This document shows positions 1-7,403 of a DNA stretch of 64,000 nt, piece by piece. The stretch lies in assembly GCF_016757215.1 (NCBI RefSeq), contig NZ_JAESIY010000005.1, positions 1-64,000 on the forward strand. Reading direction: 5' to 3'. The first letter of the stretch is position 1; every line of letters starts with the position of its first letter. Under the pieces are notes generated by a model. It was not told the origin of the DNA. It made no database searches and worked only from the letters and a program-made list of their open reading frames with translations. The translations under genes were made by a program, and so were the position numbers. This DNA is from Fulvivirga sediminis (GTDB lineage Bacteria > Bacteroidota > Bacteroidia > Cytophagales > Cyclobacteriaceae).

Positions 1-116
1 AAAAAACTTAAGAATAGAAGAGAGACACATCCCACGAAACGGATGCACGGCTCCCCAAACCTTTATATTCAATTCAAAAACGACAAACCAAATAATAAAC
101 ATCTCTCATTATAAAC

Positions 117-280
117 ATGATCTTTAGCTTCTCATTGATTTTCACCATTGATAAGCAAATAAATGTAAAGATCATACTGAGCCGATTTATAGAAGATCTA
201 AGCTGGCTTAGTGAAAAACGCGAGCATATCTTTAACAAAACCTAACATGCCCTGAATATTGTGTTCAGGGCTTTTCTTTG
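117..280 (+). ncRNA. Possible structured small RNA
   Basis: No convincing ORF lies here, but the sequence is rich in complementary arms. A perfect 10-base stem pairs 117-126 (ATGATCTTTA) with 166-175, a short stem pairs 198-202 with 207-211, and a terminator-like hairpin at 249-271 is followed by TTTT. Stems ending in an intrinsic terminator fit a small RNA or the 3' end of a transcript. No matching Rfam family is recognised and no clear promoter is visible upstream, so identity is unknown. Confidence 0.3.
249..275 (+). terminator. Intrinsic terminator upstream of typA
   Basis: GCCCTGAA (249-256) pairs with TTCAGGGC (264-271) across a 7-base loop, followed by TTTT. It ends whatever is transcribed rightward in the first 250 bases, possibly the RNA proposed at 117-280. 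Confidence 0.65.
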
Positions 281-442
281 TCTTGCACAATAAAGACGCA
301 ACAATTAATTATCACATAATAATAACCCAAATCATCAGATCAAAAATTTTTAAATTTTCATTGCAATATAAGGTTACCTTTAAAAAACTAAGAGTATATA
401 CTTAATTATACATACTTATCTTGCTAAGGTACACTCCAAATT

Positions 443-501
443 TGTGACAAAAAAAAGTTTTTCTATAACCGACGAAACAATCTCGAAACTTTCTTGTCAC
501 A
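443..501. repeat. Imperfect inverted repeat upstream of typA
   Basis: TGTGACAA (443-450) is complementary to TTGTCACA (494-501), and inside it AAAGTTT (454-460) is complementary to AAACTTT (486-492). Together this gives a 15-bp stem interrupted by a small internal loop, with a 25-base apical loop. It lies about 105 bases upstream of the presumed typA -7 element, so it may be a DNA operator or an RNA structure of an upstream-initiated transcript. Function unknown. Confidence 0.35.
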
Positions 502-585
502 TCCCAAATGGTTATTTTGTAGAAAAATCAAGAAACTTATTTACAGAAATAAACGTATCGCCTGTAAAATTAAATTTCAATAACA

Positions 586-613
586 TTTGTTTGCTTTTAA
601 ATTATTAGCTTTG
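586..613 (+). promoter_or_regulatory. Bacteroidetes-type promoter of typA
   Basis: TAGCTTTG (606-613) matches the Bacteroidetes -7 consensus TAnnTTTG. TTTG occurs at 586-589 and again at 590-593, slightly closer than the usual 19-21 spacing. The typA ATG follows 17 bases after the -7 element. Confidence 0.55.
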
Positions 614-630
614 CAGCTCAATTTCAGTCT

Positions 631-2436
631 ATGCAAAATATTAGAAACGTAGCTATTATAGCTCACGTTGACCACGGTAAAACTACTTTGGTCGACAAAA
701 TTATCCATGCCTCAAAAATATTAAGAGATAACGAAGAGTCTGACGACCTTATTCTTGATAATGAGGACTTAGAGAAAGAAAGAGGTATCACTATTGTGTC
801 TAAGAACGTTTCTGTTCGATATAATGATGTAAAAATCAACATTATTGACACTCCAGGTCACGCCGATTTTGGAGGTGAAGTAGAAAGGGTTTTAAAAATG
901 GCCGATGGTGTAATACTCTTGGTAGATGCTTTTGAAGGCCCTATGCCACAAACACGATTCGTATTGGGCAAGGCTCTTTCACTAGGCCTTAAGCCAATAG
1001 TAGTTGTAAATAAAGTGGATAAAGAAAACTGTCGTCCTGATGAGGTTCATGAGCAGGTATTTGACCTGATGTTTAACCTGGACGCTACAGAAGAGCAGCT
1101 AGATTTCCCTACTTTGTACGGTTCATCTAAACAAGGATGGATGAATAATGACTGGAACCAGCCTACTGATAACATTATACCGCTTTTAGATGCTATAGTG
1201 GAATTTATACCACCAGCACCACAAAACGAAGGTATACTACAAATGCAGGTTACTTCACTAGACTTTTCATCTTATGTGGGTAGAATAGCCATTGGTCGTA
1301 TTAACCAAGGCACAGTAAAAGAAGGTGACACTGTAGGCTTAACTAAAGCCGATGGAAGCGTAAAAAGACAAAAAGTTAGAGAGGTTCATATTTTTGAAGG
1401 TCTTGGCAAGAAACGTGTGCCAGACGCATCTTCAGGTGAAATATGTGCTTTGGTAGGTATAGAAGGTTTTGAATTGGGAGACACAGTAACCAGCCTTGAA
1501 AACCCTCAACCTCTTCCTCGTATAGCTATAGATGAACCTACTATGAGTATGTTATTCACTATTAACAACTCTCCATTCTTTGGTAAGGAAGGTAAATTTG
1601 TAACTTCAAGACACCTTCGTGATCGTTTATACAAGGAAACTGAAAAAAACCTAGCTTTAAGAATAGAAGATACCAGCTCAGAAGACAGATTTAATGTATT
1701 CGGAAGAGGTATTCTTCACTTATCTGTATTAATTGAAACCATGAGAAGAGAAGGCTACGAATTACAAGTAGGACAGCCTCAGGTTTTAATTAAAGAAATA
1801 GATGGTGTAAAACACGAGCCTATAGAGCACTTAGTAGTAGATGTACCACAGGAGACTTCAGGTAAAGTGATAGAACTAGTTAGCGCTAAAAAAGGCGAAC
1901 TGAAAATCATGGAACCTAAAGGTGATTTACAACATCTTGAGTTCGATATCCCTGCAAGAGGAATCATTGGCCTAAGAAACAACGTATTGACAGCTACTGC
2001 TGGAGAGGCCATCATGACTCACAGATTTAAAGAATATGCGCCTTATAAGGGTGAAATTCCTGGAAGGATCAATGGATCTCTAATATCTATGGAGTCAGGC
2101 CCTTCTACAGCTTACTCTATTGATAAGCTACAAGACAGAGGCGTTTTCTTTGTAGATCCAGGAGAAGAGCTTTACATGGGACAAGTAATCGGTGAGCACT
2201 CAAGAGACAATGACTTGGTTGTAAACATACAGAAAGGTAAAAAGCTTACTAACATGAGAGCTTCCGGATCTGACAGCAATGCTAAAATTGCACCTGCTAA
2301 AAAATTCTCTTTAGAAGAAGCTTTAGAATACATTCAAAAGGATGAATATCTTGAAGTTACTCCGAAATCAATGAGAATGAGGAAGATATTCCTAAACGAG
2401 AGTGATAGAAAGAAAATGAGTAATAAAGAAGGTTAA
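631..2436 (+). CDS. typA: Translational GTPase TypA/BipA
   Basis: Ribosome-associated GTPase of the EF-G/LepA superfamily. It is implicated in 50S subunit assembly and in translation under stress or at low temperature. The 601-residue length is normal. The G1 loop AHVDHGKT is at residues 11-18, G3 DTPGH starts near residue 73 and G4 NKVD is at 127-130. EF-G-like domains II, III and V and the BipA-specific C-terminal domain follow. The ATG sits 17 bases behind a TAGCTTTG -7 element and no ribosome-binding site is visible, as usual in this phylum. It is a single-gene unit converging on bioB across a shared terminator. Confidence 0.97.
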   Translation: MQNIRNVAIIAHVDHGKTTLVDKIIHASKILRDNEESDDLILDNEDLEKERGITIVSKNVSVRYNDVKINIIDTPGHADFGGEVERVLKMADGVILLVDAFEGPMPQTRFVLGKALSLGLKPIVVVNKVDKENCRPDEVHEQVFDLMFNLDATEEQLDFPTLYGSSKQGWMNNDWNQPTDNIIPLLDAIVEFIPPAPQNEGILQMQVTSLDFSSYVGRIAIGRINQGTVKEGDTVGLTKADGSVKRQKVREVHIFEGLGKKRVPDASSGEICALVGIEGFELGDTVTSLENPQPLPRIAIDEPTMSMLFTINNSPFFGKEGKFVTSRHLRDRLYKETEKNLALRIEDTSSEDRFNVFGRGILHLSVLIETMRREGYELQVGQPQVLIKEIDGVKHEPIEHLVVDVPQETSGKVIELVSAKKGELKIMEPKGDLQHLEFDIPARGIIGLRNNVLTATAGEAIMTHRFKEYAPYKGEIPGRINGSLISMESGPSTAYSIDKLQDRGVFFVDPGEELYMGQVIGEHSRDNDLVVNIQKGKKLTNMRASGSDSNAKIAPAKKFSLEEALEYIQKDEYLEVTPKSMRMRKIFLNESDRKKMSNKEG

Positions 2437-2467
2437 TTTCTTCTTTCTCCATAAGCATAAAAAAAAA

Positions 2468-2490
2468 GCCCGAGTTTCGGGCTTTTTTTT
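2468..2490. terminator. Bidirectional terminator between typA and bioB
   Basis: GCCCGA (2468-2473) and TCGGGC (2477-2482) form a stem with loop GTT. The stem is flanked by an A tract on the left and T8 on the right, so it can end both the rightward typA transcript and the leftward bioB transcript. Confidence 0.9.
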
Positions 2491-2518
2491 TATGTCTATC
2501 ATTTTATGAATCAATAAC

Positions 2519-3514
2519 TCAGCTTGGTATCTGCTCAAACTTCACAGAAGCTTCTCCTTTATGAGCCTTCCTAGGTTTTAAGTTTAAAACTTGAAACATC
2601 TCATCATCTACCACTACATCATTATTAGGAGTGGTTAATAACTTATCACCAGCAAATATAGAGTTAGCCCCTGCCATAAAGCACAAAGCCTGCTCTTCCA
2701 TATTCATTTTAACCCTTCCTGCAGAGAGTCTAACCATAGCCTTAGGCATGATAATTCTAGCTGTGGCAATCATCCTTATCATCTCCCATACAGACACTCT
2801 TGGTTGTTCTGCTAATGGTGTTCCTTCCACTGGCACCAATGCATTAACAGGCACTGATTCAGGATGCTCTTCTAGAGTAGACAAAGTAAGTAGCATTCCA
2901 ATTCTGTCTTTATCTCCCTCACCCATTCCGATAATTCCTCCTGAGCATACCGATATTTTGGCCTTTCTCACATTATCTATAGTTTCTAGCCTATCGTCAT
3001 AACTACGAGTAGAGATTATCTCTTCGTAATGCTCCTCACTAGTATCAAGATTATGATTATAGGCATAAAGACCCGCATCTTTTAACTTCATAGCCTGATC
3101 TTCAGTAAGCATGCCTAATGTGCAGCACACTTCCATATCCATGGCATTTACGCCCTTCACCATGTCTAAAACTCTGTCAAAGTCTTTATTATCTCTCACT
3201 TCTCTCCAGGCAGCTCCCATGCAAAACCTTGTACTACCTGCCTCTTTAGCCTCTTTGGCTTTTTGCAAAACCTCTTCTGTAGGTAGTAGTTTATGCACTT
3301 TCACATCAGTATGATAGCGTGCAGCCTGCGGACAATATGCACAGTCCTCTGGGCACCCTCCTGTTTTCACGGAAAGCAAAGTACATACCTGAACTTCACC
3401 AGTATCATGATATTCTCTATGCACCGTGGCCGCACGATAAATCAAATTCAATAATGGTGAATGATATATTTCACTAATTTCTTCTCTAGTCCAATCGTTA
3501 CGTATTTCAGTCAT
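2519..3514 (-). CDS. bioB: Biotin synthase BioB
   Basis: Radical SAM enzyme that inserts sulfur into dethiobiotin, the last step of biotin synthesis. The product is the cofactor of the AccB carrier encoded later in the window. The SAM-cluster cysteines are C54, C58 and C61 in [12 protein letters not shown]. Ligands of the auxiliary cluster are visible as C98 (FCMGAAW), C130/C131 and C190, with Arg in VRLSAGR. The 331-residue length is normal. No other bio genes are adjacent, so bioB is apparently a solitary unit. The leftward transcript ends at the terminator shared with typA. Confidence 0.97.
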   Translation of the reverse strand: MTEIRNDWTREEISEIYHSPLLNLIYRAATVHREYHDTGEVQVCTLLSVKTGGCPEDCAYCPQAARYHTDVKVHKLLPTEEVLQKAKEAKEAGSTRFCMGAAWREVRDNKDFDRVLDMVKGVNAMDMEVCCTLGMLTEDQAMKLKDAGLYAYNHNLDTSEEHYEEIISTRSYDDRLETIDNVRKAKISVCSGGIIGMGEGDKDRIGMLLTLSTLEEHPESVPVNALVPVEGTPLAEQPRVSVWEMIRMIATARIIMPKAMVRLSAGRVKMNMEEQALCFMAGANSIFAGDKLLTTPNNDVVVDDEMFQVLNLKPRKAHKGEASVKFEQIPS

Positions 3515-3594
3515 TTGGTAGTAGTTTAAGACTCAAAGTAAGCACATAAGAATTAAAAGCCCTTTAGCTTTATTCAATAATTTTGATCAGAATA

Positions 3595-5346
3595 TTAATT
3601 TAGATTCAATTCATATGGTAATCTAGCCTGAACACCCTTCAAGTTCTCAGTTTTTTTAAGCATTTCAAAATATGGATACAACTCTCCCAATTCTGCTTTT
3701 ATAGCCTCTGCTTTGGTATCGCCCTCCAGTTCTTTAAAGAACTCTTCAAAAATAGACCGTTGCTTAGGGTAATATCTAACTTTATAATCATCTTGCACTC
3801 CAGCTGCATTAGCAGCTATCTTCACAGCATCATCAAAATCACCTAAAATATCTACCAATCCATTGTTTTTAGCCTGCTCTCCTGTCCATACTCGTCCAGA
3901 GGCCACTGATTTAATATTATCTACAGTCATACCCCTTCCTTGAGCCGCTTTAGTTACAAAAGTCTCATATCCATTGTTAATGTCCTCTTGTACAATAGCC
4001 TTTTCTTCTTCAGTCAAAGGCCTTGTTACAGTAAGCATACCTGAAAATTTTCCAGTATTAACTTCCTCATTGGTTACCCCTAATTTATCATTAAGGAAAT
4101 CTTTAAAATTAAAGATAACACCAAAAATACCAATGGAACCAGTTATAGTGTTGGGCTGAGCCACAATGGTATCACAAGCCATACTCATATAATAACCTCC
4201 TGATGCAGCCACATCAGACATAGAAGCAATCACAGGCTTTACTTCACTGGTCAATTTAATTTCTCTCCACATAATATCAGAAGCTACAAAACTGCCTCCT
4301 GGAGAATTTATCCTTAGCACTATCGCTTTTATACCATCATCCTTTCTAGCTTTTCTTATTTCTTTAACAAATGAATCGGAACCTATAGTATTCATATCAC
4401 CTTCTCCAGAAGTTATTTCACCTGAAGCAACAATCACAGCCACTTCATTATCTGAGCTTTTAAAGCTTCCTACATTCTTTTTATACTTTTCATATTTTAC
4501 TAATGAAAGGTCTTTATCCTCATCTTTTCCCACTTTTTTCTTTAAAAATGAAATCACTCCATCATAATAAGTGAGACTGTCTAGCAAACCATACTTTACG
4601 GCATCTTCTGGTTGTCTTGCCAACATTTCCTCAGACATTTGCTTCACATCTGCTTCTGACAAGCCTCTACTTTTAGCTACATTAGCTATAGAGTGATTAT
4701 TTATGCTATTAAGCATAGAAGTAAGCTGAAGTCTATTTTCCTCACTCATATCAGTACGCATGAGAGGCTCCACCGCACTTTTAAACTGGCCCACTCTAAA
4801 TATTTGAGGTTCAATATTTAACTTATCAAATAAGCCTTTCAAAAAAGTAACATTGGCAGATAATCCATTAAACTCCAAATCTCCTTCCGGGTGCATATAT
4901 ATTTCATCAGCCACTGAAGCAAGATAATAAGCCCCCTCTGTATAATACTCTCCATAAGCAACCACAAACTTTCCTGAGGATTTAAAATCCTCCAATGCCA
5001 TCCTTATTTCTTCTACAGTGGCCTTTCCCGCCATGAGTCTAGGAGATTCCAACAATATACCTTCAATATTTTCATTGCTCTTAGCATGAGCTATGACCTC
5101 CTTCAGCTGTACTAATCCTATTGAACTAGGCGAGCTGGCAACAATCCCTACTTCCCCAAAAGGGTTTTCAAATTCCACCTCTGAGATAGGGCGATCCAAA
5201 TTAAGATGAAGTATGCTTTTGGAGGAGACCTTGACGGTCTCTTCTGCCGACATAACCGCTATAACGCCAACAAAAACCAGCACTCCCAGCACACTGAAGA
5301 TTACCAGCGCTAAAAATGAGGCCAGAAAATTTCTTAAGAATTTCAT
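3595..5346 (-). CDS. sppA: Signal peptide peptidase SppA, long (67K) form
   Basis: Membrane-bound serine protease that degrades cleaved signal peptides. The 583-residue protein has one N-terminal membrane segment (about residues 5-32) and two tandem S49 domains, as in the long Gram-negative form. The catalytic lysine is expected to be K189 in GQFKSAVEP, and the nucleophile S382 in VAASGGYY. INSPGGSF near residue 347 forms part of the active-site cleft. A TATATTTG promoter element lies 55 bases upstream. It stands alone between bioB and the divergent folK. Confidence 0.95.
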   Translation of the reverse strand: MKFLRNFLASFLALVIFSVLGVLVFVGVIAVMSAEETVKVSSKSILHLNLDRPISEVEFENPFGEVGIVASSPSSIGLVQLKEVIAHAKSNENIEGILLESPRLMAGKATVEEIRMALEDFKSSGKFVVAYGEYYTEGAYYLASVADEIYMHPEGDLEFNGLSANVTFLKGLFDKLNIEPQIFRVGQFKSAVEPLMRTDMSEENRLQLTSMLNSINNHSIANVAKSRGLSEADVKQMSEEMLARQPEDAVKYGLLDSLTYYDGVISFLKKKVGKDEDKDLSLVKYEKYKKNVGSFKSSDNEVAVIVASGEITSGEGDMNTIGSDSFVKEIRKARKDDGIKAIVLRINSPGGSFVASDIMWREIKLTSEVKPVIASMSDVAASGGYYMSMACDTIVAQPNTITGSIGIFGVIFNFKDFLNDKLGVTNEEVNTGKFSGMLTVTRPLTEEEKAIVQEDINNGYETFVTKAAQGRGMTVDNIKSVASGRVWTGEQAKNNGLVDILGDFDDAVKIAANAAGVQDDYKVRYYPKQRSIFEEFFKELEGDTKAEAIKAELGELYPYFEMLKKTENLKGVQARLPYELNLN

Positions 5347-5401
5347 TAATATCTAAAATTTAAAAGTTAAGTAGTAGCAGCTTACACCACCGGTTTCATA
5401 T

Positions 5402-5409
5402 CAAATATA
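5402..5409 (-). promoter_or_regulatory. -7 element of the sppA promoter
   Basis: Read on the minus strand this is TATATTTG, a perfect TAnnTTTG match. It lies 55 bases before the sppA ATG. No good TTTG -33 element is seen. Confidence 0.5.
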
Positions 5410-5513
5410 AACTATTAGTAAAAAGAGCCATTCTCTCCTCAGGGGAGCGGTCATTCTACATTATAATCTAACAAAAATAGCAACTAAACAATACATAAAT
5501 AATGGCAGATTTC

Positions 5514-5521
5514 TATTTTTG
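5514..5521 (+). promoter_or_regulatory. -7 element of folK, near-leaderless
   Basis: TATTTTTG matches TAnnTTTG and ends 9 bases before the first folK ATG. This implies a leader of only a few bases. No -33 TTTG is apparent. Confidence 0.45.
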
Positions 5522-5530
5522 AGCATATTT

Positions 5531-6016
5531 ATGATGGAAGGAATATATTTACTCTTAGGCTCTAATTTAGGTGATAAAAAAAACATGTTAGATCAGGCTA
5601 GAAACCTGATATCTCATGAAATAGGCACTATTATTAATTCATCAGCTCTTTATGAGACCGCTGCTTGGGGCAAGGAAAATCAACCCTCTTTTTACAATCA
5701 AGTATTAAAAGTACAGTCTGAGCTATCTGCAGAAAGCATTTTAGGTAAAATCCAGAAAATTGAAAGTGATTTAGGTAGGGTAAGATTAGAAAAATGGGGC
5801 AGCAGAGTTATTGATATAGATATTCTTTATTACCACCAAGAAGTGATTGAAAATGAAAATCTCATTATTCCCCACCCCGGAATACCTGAAAGAAAATTCA
5901 CCTTAGAGCCATTAACAGAAATAGCTCCAGATTACATTCACCCAATTTTAAAGGCCAGTAATCAGGAGCTACTTTATAAGTGTATTGATTCGCTGCAAGT
6001 AAAACGAATTGATTAG
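5531..6016 (+). CDS. folK: HPPK: hydroxymethyl-dihydropterin pyrophosphokinase
   Basis: Transfers pyrophosphate from ATP to 6-hydroxymethyl-dihydropterin in folate synthesis. The protein has 161 residues from the ATG at 5531. A TTG at 5519 would add four residues but overlaps the -7 element, so ATG is preferred. The N-terminal LLLGSNLGDK and the family signature WGSRVIDIDILYY (about residues 89-101) are present, with metal-binding D95 and D97. Its 3' end overlaps that of the convergent fabD by four bases. Confidence 0.94.
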   Translation: MMEGIYLLLGSNLGDKKNMLDQARNLISHEIGTIINSSALYETAAWGKENQPSFYNQVLKVQSELSAESILGKIQKIESDLGRVRLEKWGSRVIDIDILYYHQEVIENENLIIPHPGIPERKFTLEPLTEIAPDYIHPILKASNQELLYKCIDSLQVKRID

Positions 6017-6888
6017 CTAACTCCGCTCACCTCTACACCTGAAGCGATTTTTTTCACTAGCCCTTGCAATACTTTTCCTGGGCCACATTCCACAAATTCT
6101 GTAGCACCATCTGCCACCATTTGTTGAACAGACTGCGTCCATTTCACTGGAGCCGTAAGCTGAGCTATTAAATTAGTTTTGATTACTTCTATATCAGACG
6201 CTGGTTGAGCATTTACATTCTGATATACCGGACATATAGGAGTAGAAAATGTTGTTTCCTTTATGGCAGTCTCTAATTCTACTTGCGCTGACTCCATCAA
6301 AGGTGAGTGGAAAGCTCCTCCTACGGCAAGCGGCAATGCTCTTTTAGCGCCTGCTTCTTTAAGCTTAACACAAGCCTCAGCTACAGCCTCATTAGAACCA
6401 GATATTACCAGCTGCCCTGGGCAATTATAATTAGCAGCTACTACTATCCCGTCAATAGCAGCACAAACTTCTTCCACAGCGGCATCTTCCAGGCCTAGCA
6501 CTGCTGCCATAGTAGAAGGATTTTTCTCACATGCCTTCTGCATAGCCTGCGCTCGCTGAGAAACCAGCTTAAGGCCATCTTCGAAAGTAAGGGTTTTATT
6601 GGCCACCAACGCAGAGAATTCACCTAAAGAGTGACCTGCCACCATATCTGGAGCAAAATTTTCTGCCTGAGATGCTAACACCACAGAGTGAATAAAAACC
6701 GCAGGTTGTGTAACGTTAGTTTGCTTCAGGTCATCAGCTGATCCTGCAAACATTATATCTGTGATTTTAAACCCAAGAATATCATTAGCGGCTTCAAACA
6801 TACCTTTCGCCTGCTCATTGTTATCATACAGCTCTTTACCCATTCCTGTAAACTGAGCTCCCTGTCCTGGGAATACAAATGCCTTCAT
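6013..6888 (-). CDS. fabD: Malonyl-CoA:ACP transacylase FabD
   Basis: Loads malonyl groups onto acyl carrier protein for fatty acid synthesis. The 291-residue length is normal. The FPGQGAQ start is at residues 6-12. The nucleophile is S87 in GHSLGEFSAL, and the catalytic His is H194 in GGAFHSPLM. It is separate from the plsX-fabH-acc cluster at 21-26 kb. Its leader carries a TATTTTTG element 61 bases upstream. Confidence 0.96.
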   Translation of the reverse strand: MKAFVFPGQGAQFTGMGKELYDNNEQAKGMFEAANDILGFKITDIMFAGSADDLKQTNVTQPAVFIHSVVLASQAENFAPDMVAGHSLGEFSALVANKTLTFEDGLKLVSQRAQAMQKACEKNPSTMAAVLGLEDAAVEEVCAAIDGIVVAANYNCPGQLVISGSNEAVAEACVKLKEAGAKRALPLAVGGAFHSPLMESAQVELETAIKETTFSTPICPVYQNVNAQPASDIEVIKTNLIAQLTAPVKWTQSVQQMVADGATEFVECGPGKVLQGLVKKIASGVEVSGVS

Positions 6889-6949
6889 ATTATAATTAAT
6901 GGTTGTGTTTAAAATAGATTTTAGACCTTAACAGTCAATAATTAGAGGG

Positions 6950-6957
6950 CAAAAATA
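6950..6957 (-). promoter_or_regulatory. -7 element of the fabD promoter
   Basis: TATTTTTG on the minus strand (TAnnTTTG match), between the stop of the upstream DCC gene and fabD, 61 bases from the fabD ATG. It suggests fabD is transcribed separately from the two genes upstream. Confidence 0.5.
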
Positions 6958-6965
6958 GTAGATTT

Positions 6966-7403
6966 TTAATAAGCATCTAAAAAACGTTGCTTTAACTCTG
7001 GCGTAGGTATCCTGCATTGATCCTTTCTCCCAAACCATTTATAGCGATATCTGGCTATAATATCATAAAAAAGGTTTCTCATAAATGAAGGGAATATATA
7101 AAAAACAGAAAGCCACTTAAGCCCTCCTCCCAGCTTAGTGAGTATCTTCAGTGCTGCATCACTCTTTACCAGCAGCTCTCCATTACTTTGCAATAAAGCT
7201 ACCGAGCTAAGCCTAGAGGGGTCGAAGTCATAATTTTGGAGTATATTTTTAGACTGCTCTGACTGTAATGACGCAAATACAAACTGTTTTTGAGTATCTC
7301 TATCTATAATATAGTTGACAAAGCCATTGCATAAATTGCACACCCCATCAAAGAATATAATTTCCTTCTCTTTTGGCAATATCACCTCATTATGTGTATC
7401 CAT
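6966..7403 (-). CDS. DCC-family (DUF393) thiol-disulfide oxidoreductase-like protein
   Basis: A 145-residue protein with the family hallmark FFDGVCNLCNGFV, whose CxxC-type pair is C22 and C25. The family has a predicted thioredoxin-like fold, but no substrate is established. RYKWFGRKDQCRIPTP near the C-terminus is also typical. Its ATG lies inside the end of the upstream T9SS cargo gene (22-base overlap, same strand), so the two are probably co-transcribed. Whether it acts on that cargo's cysteines is speculation. Confidence 0.85.
   Translation of the reverse strand: MDTHNEVILPKEKEIIFFDGVCNLCNGFVNYIIDRDTQKQFVFASLQSEQSKNILQNYDFDPSRLSSVALLQSNGELLVKSDAALKILTKLGGGLKWLSVFYIFPSFMRNLFYDIIARYRYKWFGRKDQCRIPTPELKQRFLDAY

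Noticed and set aside
1-102. Open minus-strand frame from ATG at 102 running off the left edge (34 codons).
   Set aside because: Too short to judge, no recognisable protein sequence and unusual composition; it could be chance or the start of a gene outside the window.
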